64,000 bases of DNA from an uncultured Lachnospiraceae bacterium (GTDB taxonomy: Bacteria; Bacillota; Clostridia; Lachnospirales; Lachnospiraceae), in contig CAJUEW010000002.1 in the NCBI GenBank assembly GCA_910585465.1, forward strand, positions 248,001 to 312,000. Reading direction: 5' to 3'. A program made the translations under genes and the position numbers. The first letter of the stretch is position 1. Each line of letters starts with the position of its first letter. Of the stretch, positions 8,012 through 17,551 are shown piece by piece. The notes under the pieces were generated by a model. The model ran no database searches. It was given only the letters and a program-made list of their open reading frames with translations, and was not told the DNA's origin.

Positions 8012-10087
8012 ATGGAGCTTCAGGATTCTATTATCAAATTAAAGGGAATCGGAGAAAAAACCGCAGTTCCTTTTGCAAAAGCCGGCATACGCACAATCGG
8101 AGAACTGCTTCAATATTATCCCCGGGCATATGAAACCTATCTGGAACCGGTGGAATTAGGGCAGACAGAAAGCGGGCAAAAATATGCTGTGCAGGGATAT
8201 GTGCTGTCTGTCTCTGCAGTAAAAAGAATCAAAAAATATCAAATATTTACTATGCAGATACAGGTAGGAGAGGAAACCATCCAGGGAACCTGGTTTAATA
8301 TGCCGTTTCTCCGGAACTATTTTCAGAAAGGAGGGCAGTATGTTTTCCGGGGAATTATAAATATCCGGGGAAATCAGTACCGGATGGAACAGCCGGAGCA
8401 CTATTCCCTGGCAGATTATGACAGACTGCTTCATATTATGCAGCCAAAATATCCGCTGACTTCAGGCCTGACCGGGAAGATGGTTATAAAAGCCATAAGG
8501 CAGGTATTGGACAATGGACAGGTATATGTGCCGGACTATCTCCCGGAAGATATACTGGCCCGTTATCATCTGAAGCCGGAATGGGAGGCCCTTCGGCAGA
8601 TCCATTTCCCCGACGATGAAAATCAGATGCGTACGGCGAGAGAACGTCTGGTATTCGATGAATTTCTGCTGTTTATCCTGGGACTTTCCAGAATGAAGGA
8701 AAGGCAGGAAAGGCTCTGGAACGAGGCCCCTATGACAGAAACGGAGGAAACCGCGGAATTGATAGAAGCTCTTCCCTATGAGCTGACCGGCGCCCAGAAG
8801 AAAGTATGGGGAGAAATTGTGGCGGATATGACAGGAGACCATATGATGAACCGGCTGATTCAGGGGGACGTGGGCTCCGGTAAGACAATACTGGCTGTTC
8901 TGGCGCTGATTATGGCAGGCTGTAACGGCTATCAGGGTGCTTTGATGGCCCCTACCGAAGTATTGGCAAAGCAGCACTACCAGGCCGTTGCCAGACTGCT
9001 TTCGGAGCATCAGATTCCTCTGCGGCCGATTCTTCTCACCGGTTCCATGACTGCGAAGGAAAAAAGGCTTGTTTATGAAAAAATAGAATGCGGAACAGTA
9101 CAGATCATCATTGGGACCCATGCGCTGATTCAGGAGGGAGTCGTTTACTGGAAACTGGGACTGGTTGTAACGGATGAGCAGCATCGTTTCGGCGTGCGTC
9201 AAAGAGAAATACTGTCCAATAAAGGCCAACATTCCGGAAAAGGGAGTCATCCTCATGTTCTGGTTATGAGCGCCACGCCGATTCCCCGCACTCTTGCAAT
9301 GATCATCTATGGAGATTTGGACATTTCAGTGGTGGACGAACTGCCCGCCCACCGCCTTCCTATAAAAAACTGCGTGGTGGACGAGTCCTACCGTCCAAGC
9401 GCCTATCGCTTTATGGAAAAGGAGGCCGCCGCAGGACGTCAGATCTACATTATCTGTCCTATGGTGGAGGAAAGCGATGAGACGGAGCTTGAAAATGTCA
9501 CCGATTATACAGTGAGACTTCAAAAAATTCTGCCGAATCTAAAAATTGCCTGTCTTCACGGAAAGATGCGGCCAAAAGAGAAAAATGAAATTATGGAATG
9601 CTTTGTCCGGGGACAGATTCAGATTCTGGTATCCACAACGGTTATTGAGGTAGGCATCAATGTCCCAAACGCTACGGTTATGATGGTGGAAAATGCAGAG
9701 CGGTTTGGGCTTGCCCAGCTTCACCAGCTAAGAGGCCGCGTTGGCCGCGGAAAAGCACAGTCCTATTGTATTTTTATGAGCAGCAGCAAAAGCAGAGAAA
9801 CCAGGAAACGACTGGAGGTGCTGAATCAGTCCAACGACGGCTTTTACATTGCGGGAGAGGACTTAAAGCTTAGAGGTCCCGGAGATTTATTCGGCATCCG
9901 CCAGAGCGGGATACTGGAATTCAGACTGGGAGATGTGTTCCAGGATGCCGGCATGCTGAAGCAGGCAAACGAGGCGGCAGGACAGCTTCTTAAGGAGGAC
10001 CCGGATTTAAGTCAGCCAAAACATCAGCCGCTTGCAGAACGTCTGTCCGGATATCTGGTTCAGGGAGGAGACAGCTTAAGCCTGTAA
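8012..10087 (+). CDS. recG: ATP-dependent DNA helicase RecG
   Basis: 691 residues, standard RecG length. It has an N-terminal wedge/OB region (residues about 1-240, starting LQDSIIKLKGIGEKTA), then helicase domain 1 with Walker A GDVGSGKT (285-292) and the DEQHRFGVRQR motif, and helicase domain 2 with LVSTTVIEVGINVPNAT and QLRGRVGRG. It remodels stalled replication forks and Holliday junctions. The short TGFYIAGEDLKLRGPGDLFG-type block near the C-terminus (here DGFYIAGEDLKL) is typical. Its position after the yloU/yloV-like genes matches Firmicute synteny. Confidence 0.97.
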   Translation: MELQDSIIKLKGIGEKTAVPFAKAGIRTIGELLQYYPRAYETYLEPVELGQTESGQKYAVQGYVLSVSAVKRIKKYQIFTMQIQVGEETIQGTWFNMPFLRNYFQKGGQYVFRGIINIRGNQYRMEQPEHYSLADYDRLLHIMQPKYPLTSGLTGKMVIKAIRQVLDNGQVYVPDYLPEDILARYHLKPEWEALRQIHFPDDENQMRTARERLVFDEFLLFILGLSRMKERQERLWNEAPMTETEETAELIEALPYELTGAQKKVWGEIVADMTGDHMMNRLIQGDVGSGKTILAVLALIMAGCNGYQGALMAPTEVLAKQHYQAVARLLSEHQIPLRPILLTGSMTAKEKRLVYEKIECGTVQIIIGTHALIQEGVVYWKLGLVVTDEQHRFGVRQREILSNKGQHSGKGSHPHVLVMSATPIPRTLAMIIYGDLDISVVDELPAHRLPIKNCVVDESYRPSAYRFMEKEAAAGRQIYIICPMVEESDETELENVTDYTVRLQKILPNLKIACLHGKMRPKEKNEIMECFVRGQIQILVSTTVIEVGINVPNATVMMVENAERFGLAQLHQLRGRVGRGKAQSYCIFMSSSKSRETRKRLEVLNQSNDGFYIAGEDLKLRGPGDLFGIRQSGILEFRLGDVFQDAGMLKQANEAAGQLLKEDPDLSQPKHQPLAERLSGYLVQGGDSLSL

Positions 10088-10159
10088 AATATTTTTATCG
10101 GCTAAAGAAGAAAGCATAAAATTTTGTAAAAAGATAGCGAAGAATGAAACAATTAACAG

Positions 10160-10187
10160 TGTATCGCATCTGAAACTGCACATACTA
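10160..10187 (+). promoter_or_regulatory. Candidate sigma-G promoter for the SASP gene
   Basis: CATACTA at 10181-10187 matches the sigma-G -10 consensus, and TGTATC starting at 10160 is a partial -35 match at suitable spacing. Forespore transcription is what alpha/beta SASP genes use. No good sigma-A promoter is seen in the same 180-nt gap. Confidence 0.5.
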
Positions 10188-10267
10188 ACGTCGTAACAAA
10201 CAACAACAAATTGCAGAGCAAACCAAACAGAATCAAATAATTGCTTTGCAGTAAGGAGGAGTTTATT

Positions 10268-10471
10268 ATGTCTAATTCTACAAACAAAGCAGCAGTACCG
10301 GAAGCAAAGAGTGCACTGGAGCGTTTCAAGTATGAGGTGGCAAGCGAGATCGGCGTGCCTCTGACGGACGGTTACAATGGTGACCTGACCTCCAGGCAGA
10401 ATGGCTCTGTGGGGGGCTATATGGTGAAAAAAATGATCGAGGCGCAGGAGCGTCAGATGGCAGGTAAATAA
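10268..10471 (+). CDS. Alpha/beta-type small acid-soluble spore protein
   Basis: 67 residues starting MSNSTNKAAVPEAKSALERF at the ATG at 10268, which is preceded by AAGGAGG. It has both family motifs: the KYEVASEIGVPL block, where germination protease GPR cuts near the Glu-Ile bond, and GDLTSRQNGSVGGYMVKKMIE near the C-terminus. It binds and protects spore DNA. It stands alone between recG and the MoxR operon with its own candidate sigma-G promoter and terminator. This is direct evidence that the host sporulates. Confidence 0.96.
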   Translation: MSNSTNKAAVPEAKSALERFKYEVASEIGVPLTDGYNGDLTSRQNGSVGGYMVKKMIEAQERQMAGK

Positions 10472-10484
10472 GAGTGATTAATAA

Positions 10485-10518
10485 GAGGATGCGGCGTAAG
10501 CGGCATCCTCGCTCTTTT
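10485..10518 (+). terminator. Terminator after the SASP gene
   Basis: GAGGATGC (10485-10492) pairs with GCATCCTC (10503-10510), followed by GCTCTTTT. The remaining 147 nt to the MoxR start hold no gene and only weak promoter-like sequence (TATACT near 10536). Confidence 0.75.
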
Positions 10519-10665
10519 CCCTCATAGATTTATATGATATACTGTAAATAATGGATAAACCGGATTTGAGTCTGCGCAGCCTGCCCATGCTGGCTTCTGC
10601 GGCAAAACCTTTTGCCTTTCATAATAAAACAAAACTCAAGACAAGCCGGAAGGAGGATACATATC

Positions 10666-11781
10666 ATGGAACATCATAGTGAAATCAAGCCGCCTGTGGA
10701 GATACGCTTCCAAAAAGAACTGGAAGCGCTGCAGGCGCTGGACACCGGAAGGAAGCCCCTGAACTGGAAGCTGTCGCCCAGGGCAGTAAGAACCTTTATT
10801 CTGGGCAGCCGGGAGCCGATTCAATGGAATGGAGAAGAAATATCTGTCCGGAAAAAATATCTGGGAAACGACGCGCTGGTGGAACGGTGTATTATTACGC
10901 TGGCAGGCAACAGAGGGCTGATGCTGGTGGGCGAGCCGGGAACAGCCAAAACCATGCTGTCAGAGCTTTTGTCTGCGGCTATCAGCGGTACCAGCACGAA
11001 CACTGTGCAGGGAACTGCGGGAACTACGGAGGATATGATTAAATATAGCTGGAATTATGCTCTGCTGCTGGCAAAAGGACCGGTTCGTGAAGCGCTTGTG
11101 CCTTCTCCCCTCTATGTGGGCATGGAGCAGGGAATCCTGACCAGGTTTGAGGAAATTACCCGTACTCCGGCAGAGATTCAGGACAGCCTGATCAGTGTGC
11201 TGAGCGATAAGGTTCTGAATGTGCCGGAGCTTTCAGAAAACGGACTTTTGTTTGCAAAAGCAGGCTTCAATGTAATCGGAACGGCAAACACCAGAGATAA
11301 AGGAGTCAATGAGATGAGCAGCGCCCTGAAGCGCCGGTTCAACTTTGAAACTGTCATGCCGGTCCGGGATGTGGCGCTGGAAAAACAGATTATCATCAAT
11401 GAAGTAGAAGCGCTGGCGCAGGAAAATCAGATCGATATGCCTGTGGACGAGGATGTGGCGGAGCTTCTGGCGTCTACCTACCATGAGCTGAGAGAGGGAG
11501 TATCTTCCATGGGACACCGAATTGATCGGCCCTCGGCAGTTATGAGCACAGCGGAGGCAGTATCTGTTTATTATCAGACAATGATGACCGCCTATTATTA
11601 TGGTGAGTCCAGGATGGATCTGGGATGTCTGGTACAGAACCTGGTAGGCGCGGTGCAGAAGGAAAATAAGGATGATATGGAAAAGCTGCGCAGCTATTTC
11701 CAGACTGTTGTACGGGATAAAGGAGGAAAAGAGGGACAGCTATGGAACAGCTATTACGAGGCCCGGAAATACCTTCGGTAA
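10666..11781 (+). CDS. MoxR-like AAA+ ATPase, first gene of the DUF5682/VWA/SWIM/DUF4132 operon
   Basis: 371 residues from the ATG at 10666 (GAAGGAGG 9 nt upstream). Walker A is GEPGTAKT (89-96); the Walker B region is ILTRFEEITRTP (acidic pair at 161-162); NVIGTANTRD is sensor 1 and ALKRRFNFE holds the arginine finger. MoxR ATPases remodel or activate partner proteins and typically act with a VWA protein, which is encoded two genes downstream. The 3' end overlaps the DUF5682 start by 40 nt, so translation is coupled. It is likely a cytoplasmic hexamer acting on another product of this operon. The exact client is unknown. Confidence 0.92.
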   Translation: MEHHSEIKPPVEIRFQKELEALQALDTGRKPLNWKLSPRAVRTFILGSREPIQWNGEEISVRKKYLGNDALVERCIITLAGNRGLMLVGEPGTAKTMLSELLSAAISGTSTNTVQGTAGTTEDMIKYSWNYALLLAKGPVREALVPSPLYVGMEQGILTRFEEITRTPAEIQDSLISVLSDKVLNVPELSENGLLFAKAGFNVIGTANTRDKGVNEMSSALKRRFNFETVMPVRDVALEKQIIINEVEALAQENQIDMPVDEDVAELLASTYHELREGVSSMGHRIDRPSAVMSTAEAVSVYYQTMMTAYYYGESRMDLGCLVQNLVGAVQKENKDDMEKLRSYFQTVVRDKGGKEGQLWNSYYEARKYLR

Positions 11782-14216
11782 ATCCTTACGACCTGACACA
11801 GCCGATTCTGTATTTTCCGGTAAGGCATCACAGCCCGGTCTGTGCATATCATCTGAAAAAAGCAGTCGAATCCTATCAGCCGGACTGTATTTTAATCGAA
11901 GGGCCTCAGAATGCTCAGGAAATAATACCTGTATTGGCTCATGAGGACACAAAGGCTCCGATTGCCCTTTATTATTTTTATAAGGACAGCAGGGGACTGT
12001 TAAGCGGGGAAAAAGAAGATTATAAATGTTATTATCCGTTTCTGGACTGTTCGCCGGAGCTGGCAGCGCTCCGGGAGGCAAAGACAAGGAATATTCCTGC
12101 CCGTTTTATTGACCTGCCCTACGGAGAAATTCTTCTTGGTACGGCAGAGCATAAGGGCATTCGGACAGAAGGGGAAAAACAGACCTACAATGACGACTAT
12201 CTCCTGAGCCGCAGCCGTTATCTTCGGCTGCTCTGTGAAAAAACAGGACTCCGCAGCTTTGAAGAGCTGTGGGAAAAATATTTTGAAATCAACGGGCTTT
12301 TTCAGGAAACGTCGGATTTTGTAAAACAGATGCTTACCTACTGCGGGCTTACCAGAATGCATACACCGAAGGAGGATCTGGAAGCGGACGGATGCCTTTT
12401 ACGGGAACGGTATATGGCGCAGCAGATCGCAGAGGAGTCCCGGAAATACAAACGGATTCTGGCAGTAACCGGAGGCTTTCATACCTATGGCCTGACAGAA
12501 CTGCTTTCTTTAACGGCAAATGACTGTAAAGCCCCGAAACAAAACCAGCAGGAAAAGGAAGAGGCGGGAACCCTTGTTTTTAAGGGAAAACCGGTAAAAC
12601 TCCACGGACTGGCAGACAAGGATCAGGGAGTATTCCCATTGGCTTATTCCATGGAGGCGACAGATGCCTTAAACGGGTATGCCAGCGGTATGCAGTCGCC
12701 GGGCTTTTATCAGAAAGTGTGGGAAAGGCTTTCTGATAACGGACAGACAGCTCCGGCAGAGGCTTATAAAGAAGCAGTACTCCATCAGCTGGTAAGCGCG
12801 GGACGCCGGGCGAGAAAGAAGAAGGAAAGCCTCTCCTCTTACGATGTGATCTGCGCCTTTTCCATGGCAAAAGGACTGGCAGTCCTCCGGGGCAAGAAGG
12901 AGCCGGGGTTATATGAGCTTCAGGATGCGGCCCTTTCTTCTTTTGTAAAGGGCGAATGCAGCCCTTCCACAGATATGCCTCTGCGGATTTTACAGGAATT
13001 AAACACCGGAAAACAGGTGGGAAGCCTTTCGGCAGATGCATCCAGACCTCCTCTGCTTTCGGATTTTGAAAAGCAGTGCCAAAGGCTTGGCTTTAAAATA
13101 CAGGCAGCGGCACAGCAGGAGGTGACTCTGGAGCTGTTTACGAAAAAAAAGCATCTGGCAATGAGCCGTTTTCTTTATCAGACGGACTTTTTAGGAACCG
13201 GCTTCGGACAGCGCAGAAAAGGCGCCGACCTTATAAACCGGAGGGACAAAAGCCGTATTCGTGAAGTGTGGACTTATCGGTTCTCCGGCCAGGTTCTGGC
13301 GGCACTGGTGGATGTATCCATGTCGGGAGGAACCGTGGAGGAAGCCTCCCGGACACAGCTTACGAGACAGTTTGCCAAAAGCAGGAGCAGTAAGGAAGCA
13401 GCCAGACTGATGACCCAGGGCTTCCTTATGGGCTTTCTGGAGGAGCAGACAGGAATGGGAGTCCATGCAAGAGAAGTTCTGGCCGACGATGGAGACTTTT
13501 TCTCCCTTACTGAAGGCTTTTCCCACCTGCGTATGCTGTACGAACTGCAGGAACTGTATCAGGTGGAGGATGTATTGGAGCTGGAGGATTTACTCAGCAT
13601 TTGTTTTCAGAAAATCGTACAGCTTCTTCCGTCCATGTCACAGATAAAGGATGAACAGCAGCTGGCCTGTATGGAAAGCTGCCTGGCTCTCTACCAGATT
13701 ACCGGAAAGAAAAAATTTGTACATTTTCAGCCGGTACTTTTAGAAGCCTTTGAACGTCTGCTGGATAAGGAGAATATACAGCCTGGACTGGAGGGCGCTG
13801 TTCTTGGCCTTCTGTATGGTTATGACCGGGAGTATGACAGCCGGATTCAAAGGGCCGCAGAGGGATATCTTAAAGGAACCGATGATATGCAGATGAAAAG
13901 CGCGGTATTTTTAAGAGGACTGTTTTATACAGCCAGGGATTTTGTGTTTGTGCAGGAAAGCTTTCTGACAATGATTGACGGACTGCTTGAAAAGCTTTCA
14001 GCAGAAGCGTTTTTAAAGCTTCTGCCGGAGCTTCGTCAGGCATTTGGATATTTTACGCCGTTGGAGACAGACCGGATTGCAGAAAAAGCGGCGGCGTTTC
14101 ATGGGGTAAAAAAACAAAAATTTTTAAGGGGACGAATCGTAACCCCGCTGGAATATGAGTATGGAGAACTGCTGAACGCCTATGCCGTACAGCAGACAGA
14201 GGAGATGCAGATGTGA
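11742..14216 (+). CDS. DUF5682 family protein with TraB/EreA-like N-terminal motifs
   Basis: 824 residues, no signal peptide or membrane segment. The N-terminal 260 residues carry DUF5682 features: FPVRHHSPVC (RHHSP at 28-32), CILIEGP (E53), RFIDLP (121-126), RERYMA (221-226) and AVTGGFHTYGL (H247). This set of paired His, Glu and Arg motifs resembles the TraB/PrgY, ChaN and erythromycin esterase-like superfamily, so a hydrolase or heme/metal-binding fold is possible; that link is my inference. The rest is long and helical, without recognised motifs. It overlaps the MoxR gene by 40 nt and the VWA gene by 4 nt. The function is undetermined. Confidence 0.85.
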   Translation: MEQLLRGPEIPSVNPYDLTQPILYFPVRHHSPVCAYHLKKAVESYQPDCILIEGPQNAQEIIPVLAHEDTKAPIALYYFYKDSRGLLSGEKEDYKCYYPFLDCSPELAALREAKTRNIPARFIDLPYGEILLGTAEHKGIRTEGEKQTYNDDYLLSRSRYLRLLCEKTGLRSFEELWEKYFEINGLFQETSDFVKQMLTYCGLTRMHTPKEDLEADGCLLRERYMAQQIAEESRKYKRILAVTGGFHTYGLTELLSLTANDCKAPKQNQQEKEEAGTLVFKGKPVKLHGLADKDQGVFPLAYSMEATDALNGYASGMQSPGFYQKVWERLSDNGQTAPAEAYKEAVLHQLVSAGRRARKKKESLSSYDVICAFSMAKGLAVLRGKKEPGLYELQDAALSSFVKGECSPSTDMPLRILQELNTGKQVGSLSADASRPPLLSDFEKQCQRLGFKIQAAAQQEVTLELFTKKKHLAMSRFLYQTDFLGTGFGQRRKGADLINRRDKSRIREVWTYRFSGQVLAALVDVSMSGGTVEEASRTQLTRQFAKSRSSKEAARLMTQGFLMGFLEEQTGMGVHAREVLADDGDFFSLTEGFSHLRMLYELQELYQVEDVLELEDLLSICFQKIVQLLPSMSQIKDEQQLACMESCLALYQITGKKKFVHFQPVLLEAFERLLDKENIQPGLEGAVLGLLYGYDREYDSRIQRAAEGYLKGTDDMQMKSAVFLRGLFYTARDFVFVQESFLTMIDGLLEKLSAEAFLKLLPELRQAFGYFTPLETDRIAEKAAAFHGVKKQKFLRGRIVTPLEYEYGELLNAYAVQQTEEMQM

Positions 14217-15340
14217 GTACCAGTCAATTAAACCGATGGCGGCTGATTCTTGGAGGCTATGCAAAAAATCAACTGGATTTTACAGAAGGAGCAGACTTTG
14301 GAAACGGCATTTCCTGTATGGATCTGGAAGAAGCTCTGGATTTTCTCTATCACAGAGAACAGGGAGAGGATGTAAGGCGGCAGGGCGGAACAGAGGCAAG
14401 CCGGCTGACTGCCGCCACCTGGATTACCCGGATCCGGAAGCTGTTTCCAAAAGAGACCGTGGAGATTCTGGAGCGCCATGCTCTGGATACTTACGGAATG
14501 ACGGAGCTTCTGACCGATAAAGAGGTGCTGGAAAAGCTGGAGCCTAATCAGGAGCTTTTAAAAACCATTCTGCAGTTAAAACATCTGATGAAAGGGGAGG
14601 TACTGGACGCAGCCCGCCGGATTGTTAAAAAAGTAGCCGGGGAGATCGCCGAGAAGCTCAATCATGACATCCGCCGTTCCCTGCTGGGCAGAATCGACCG
14701 GAATGCGAGCAGTCCGGTCCCTTCTATCAGGAATCTGGATATCCAAAAAACGATCCGAAAAAATCTGAAGCATTATGATACAGAAAATCAAAGACTGATG
14801 TTGGAGCAGGTGTATTTTAACAGCCGCACTATGCGTTACAGTCAGTGGCGGGTGGTGATCGCAGTGGACGAGAGCGGTTCTATGCTGGATTCGGTAATCC
14901 ACAGCGCCGTTATGGCAGGAATCTTTGCCAGACTTCCGATGTTGGATACCAGACTGGTTATTTTTGATACCCAGGTAGTGGATTTAAGCGCCCATCTGGA
15001 GGACCCTGTGGCAACGCTGATGAGTATCCAGCTCGGCGGAGGAACCTATATTACAGGCGCTTTGCAGTATTGTGAGACACTTATTGATAATCCTCACAAA
15101 ACTATGGTAGTTCTGGTCTCCGATCTCTGCGAAGGCGGAAGCACTCAGGCGCTGTTAAGCACCAGCCGGGGCATCATCGAGAGCGGGGCAAAGCTTATCT
15201 GCCTGACGGCTCTTGATATGGAAGCAAATCCGGTTTATGACAGGCATACCGCTCAGCGTCTGGCAGATCTGGGCGCCCATGTGGGAGCCATGACGCCAGA
15301 AGCCCTCGGAGATTTTATGGGGAAGCTTATGAACGGCTGA
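14213..15340 (+). CDS. VWA (CoxE-like) domain protein
   Basis: 375 residues, starting in an ATGTGA-type overlap with DUF5682. The C-terminal half is a von Willebrand A domain with an intact MIDAS: DESGSM (219-224), the GGGTYITGAL threonine loop and VLVSDLCEGG. The N-terminal part is helical and CoxE-like. VWA proteins of this type pair with MoxR ATPases, the metal-dependent adhesion site binding a client whose state the ATPase changes. The intact MIDAS argues that this one is active. It is cytoplasmic by lack of any signal. The pairing with MoxR supports a chaperone-like complex. Confidence 0.92.
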   Translation: MSTSQLNRWRLILGGYAKNQLDFTEGADFGNGISCMDLEEALDFLYHREQGEDVRRQGGTEASRLTAATWITRIRKLFPKETVEILERHALDTYGMTELLTDKEVLEKLEPNQELLKTILQLKHLMKGEVLDAARRIVKKVAGEIAEKLNHDIRRSLLGRIDRNASSPVPSIRNLDIQKTIRKNLKHYDTENQRLMLEQVYFNSRTMRYSQWRVVIAVDESGSMLDSVIHSAVMAGIFARLPMLDTRLVIFDTQVVDLSAHLEDPVATLMSIQLGGGTYITGALQYCETLIDNPHKTMVVLVSDLCEGGSTQALLSTSRGIIESGAKLICLTALDMEANPVYDRHTAQRLADLGAHVGAMTPEALGDFMGKLMNG

Positions 15341-15376
15341 CAAAAAGGAGCCTTATATAAAAACGGAAAAGAAAAA

Positions 15377-17527
15377 ATGGAAAAATTAAAGTCATTAATA
15401 CAGCAGGCTGACGATGATTATCTAATCGGCCTTTGCAATAAAGGAACTGTAAAACGCGCCTATAAGGATCTGGAGCAGGAGACTCCGGCTCTGACCTGGC
15501 AGGAACAGGAGGCACAGGTGGCTTTAAAAGAAGAAACCTGTGTGATCCGTGCACCGTTAGGAGAAAGCTCCTGCACCTGCCCGTCCCGCAGTGTCTGCAG
15601 GCATATGATTACCGCAATTTTATGGCTGAAAAGAGAGCTTTCAAGTGAATCGGACAAAAATTCAGATACAGAAGAAGTCCGGGAGAATAAAGCCGATCCG
15701 GAACCGGACAGCAAAAAATCCTCCGGAAAATTAAAGGAACTGCTTCAAATCCCTGCAGACCGTTTAAAACGCGCCTGCAAAAGCAGAGGATATAAACAGT
15801 TTCTCACTCATATGCGGGCAGGGGAGCTTCCGCCTGTGGAGGAAAGTTCCATTGTGACAGTGGAACTGCCGTGGGAAAAAGCATTTGTAAAGCTTCTGGA
15901 GCCTTTTGAATATTCCACCTGTTCCTGCCACAGCAAGGAGCTGTGCAGTCATAAGGCGCAGGCAGTTCTTGCCTATCAGATTATAAAAGGAAAAATCACT
16001 TTAAAGGAGCTGGAGGCTCTGCAGACAACGGACGTCTCCTGGGATATGGGACTCGTAAAACGCGCCTGTGAAAATGTATGTGAAGAAATTACTCATCAGA
16101 TGTGCATTGGACTGTCCAGACAGTCCCGGGAGGTATCAGACAGTCTGGAACGGCTGGCGGTTATTACGCACCGGGCAGGACTTCCGGTGCTGGAAAACGG
16201 GCTGAGGGAGGCTGCAGCCTATTATCAGCAGTATTTCTCCCGTTCTGCAGCGTTCCGGAATGAGGAATTGTTCAGAAAGCTTCTGGTCCTCTACCGGAAA
16301 GCCGAAAAAATCAGTCAGGCAGACAGCCCGGAGACGCTTCAGGCGATGGCCGGAGCCTTCCGGGACGCTTATGAGCCTTCCGGGCGGCTGCATCTTGTAA
16401 GTATGGGCGGGCGTACCTTCTCAAGCAAGACCGGATACGAAGGTGAAATCTATTATTTTCTGGAAACCCGGCAGAAAAAATGGTATACCTGGACGGATGC
16501 CCGTCCGGTATTTTACGAAGGAATCCGCAGAAGACCTCCTTCTAATTCGGAAAAAGCACTGGCTCCATGGGGTTTAAACTGCAGCCGGGAACAAATGCAG
16601 AATCTGGAGTTTGATCTGTTAAATGCTAAAGCAGCCTTGGGAGGCCGGCTTTCTGCAAGCCAGGAGAGCAAAGCAGAGGTTACCGGGACAAAAAGCATGG
16701 ATAAAGAAGAAATCCGGCAAATGACTGTATGGGACTATGAGGCTCTGCTTGCGGAATATTTTGGAGGACATATGGACAGGACTGCCAGAAAACAGGAAAG
16801 ACTGGCGCTGGTTGGCGCGGTGTGCTGGGGAGAAACCTCCTTTGATGCTGTGCAGCAGCGTTTTACCTGGAGCCTTTATGACCGTATGGGAAGAAAGCTT
16901 CTTATTTCCATGAAATATACAAAGGAAGAACGGCTGACAATCAATCTTCTGGAGCGGCTGGAACTAAGGCTTAGGAAACGGTCTGTGAGCTCTATTTTAG
17001 TTTTCGGCTCTGTGTATATGGATGAGGAAGGAAGGCTTTGTCTGTTTCCTATAGAATTTTTTCTGAAAAATGCAGAAGCAACGGTGCAGGAACCGGAAAA
17101 AAAAGAAAATACAGAGGATAAAATATCTGCCGGAAATAAAAATCCGGAAACAAAGCTTCCTTCAGCAGAGATACTGAATACGATGAAGCAATACTGCAGG
17201 GAAGCCTCCTGTCAGCTTTTTGATCTGTTTGTCAGCGGCATTCATTCTGTACAGGACGAGATGATTGCCCAGCTGCAGGAGCTTGCGGAGGACGGAGAAC
17301 GACTGGGGCTGCATCAGGCAGGAGCAGATTTTACCTGTATTGCCGGACTTTTCAGTGAGATGAGACATCAGATAGAATTCTCACCGGAGCCGGTGCTTAA
17401 GACTCTTTGCAGACTGGATACCTATCTGCTGGCATGCAGGGAAAGGCTGTCCTGCCATACGGCGCTTCTCTCCATGAGGGACAGAGAAGAATCAGAAAAT
17501 CTGTCTGTCGGAAACGGACAAGTGTAG
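15377..17527 (+). CDS. Protein with two SWIM zinc-finger motifs
   Basis: 716 residues. Two CxC...CxH SWIM motifs are present: Cys66, Cys68, Cys74, His76 (CTCPSRSVCRH) and Cys182, Cys184, Cys190, His192 (CSCHSKELCSH), separated by a charged linker. Each follows a similar segment, suggesting internal duplication. SWIM fingers bind zinc and often DNA or proteins; a family seen with MoxR/VWA genes carries them. The remaining 500 residues are helical with an arm of Lys/Glu-rich low complexity near 560-590. It lies 36 nt after the VWA gene. The target is unknown. Confidence 0.88.
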   Translation: MEKLKSLIQQADDDYLIGLCNKGTVKRAYKDLEQETPALTWQEQEAQVALKEETCVIRAPLGESSCTCPSRSVCRHMITAILWLKRELSSESDKNSDTEEVRENKADPEPDSKKSSGKLKELLQIPADRLKRACKSRGYKQFLTHMRAGELPPVEESSIVTVELPWEKAFVKLLEPFEYSTCSCHSKELCSHKAQAVLAYQIIKGKITLKELEALQTTDVSWDMGLVKRACENVCEEITHQMCIGLSRQSREVSDSLERLAVITHRAGLPVLENGLREAAAYYQQYFSRSAAFRNEELFRKLLVLYRKAEKISQADSPETLQAMAGAFRDAYEPSGRLHLVSMGGRTFSSKTGYEGEIYYFLETRQKKWYTWTDARPVFYEGIRRRPPSNSEKALAPWGLNCSREQMQNLEFDLLNAKAALGGRLSASQESKAEVTGTKSMDKEEIRQMTVWDYEALLAEYFGGHMDRTARKQERLALVGAVCWGETSFDAVQQRFTWSLYDRMGRKLLISMKYTKEERLTINLLERLELRLRKRSVSSILVFGSVYMDEEGRLCLFPIEFFLKNAEATVQEPEKKENTEDKISAGNKNPETKLPSAEILNTMKQYCREASCQLFDLFVSGIHSVQDEMIAQLQELAEDGERLGLHQAGADFTCIAGLFSEMRHQIEFSPEPVLKTLCRLDTYLLACRERLSCHTALLSMRDREESENLSVGNGQV

Positions 17528-17551
17528 ACAATACTATAAGGAGAACATACA

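Noticed and set aside
10519..10665. Short frame starting MDKPDLSLRS before the MoxR gene
   Set aside because: It has no ribosome-binding site and runs into the MoxR start in another frame.
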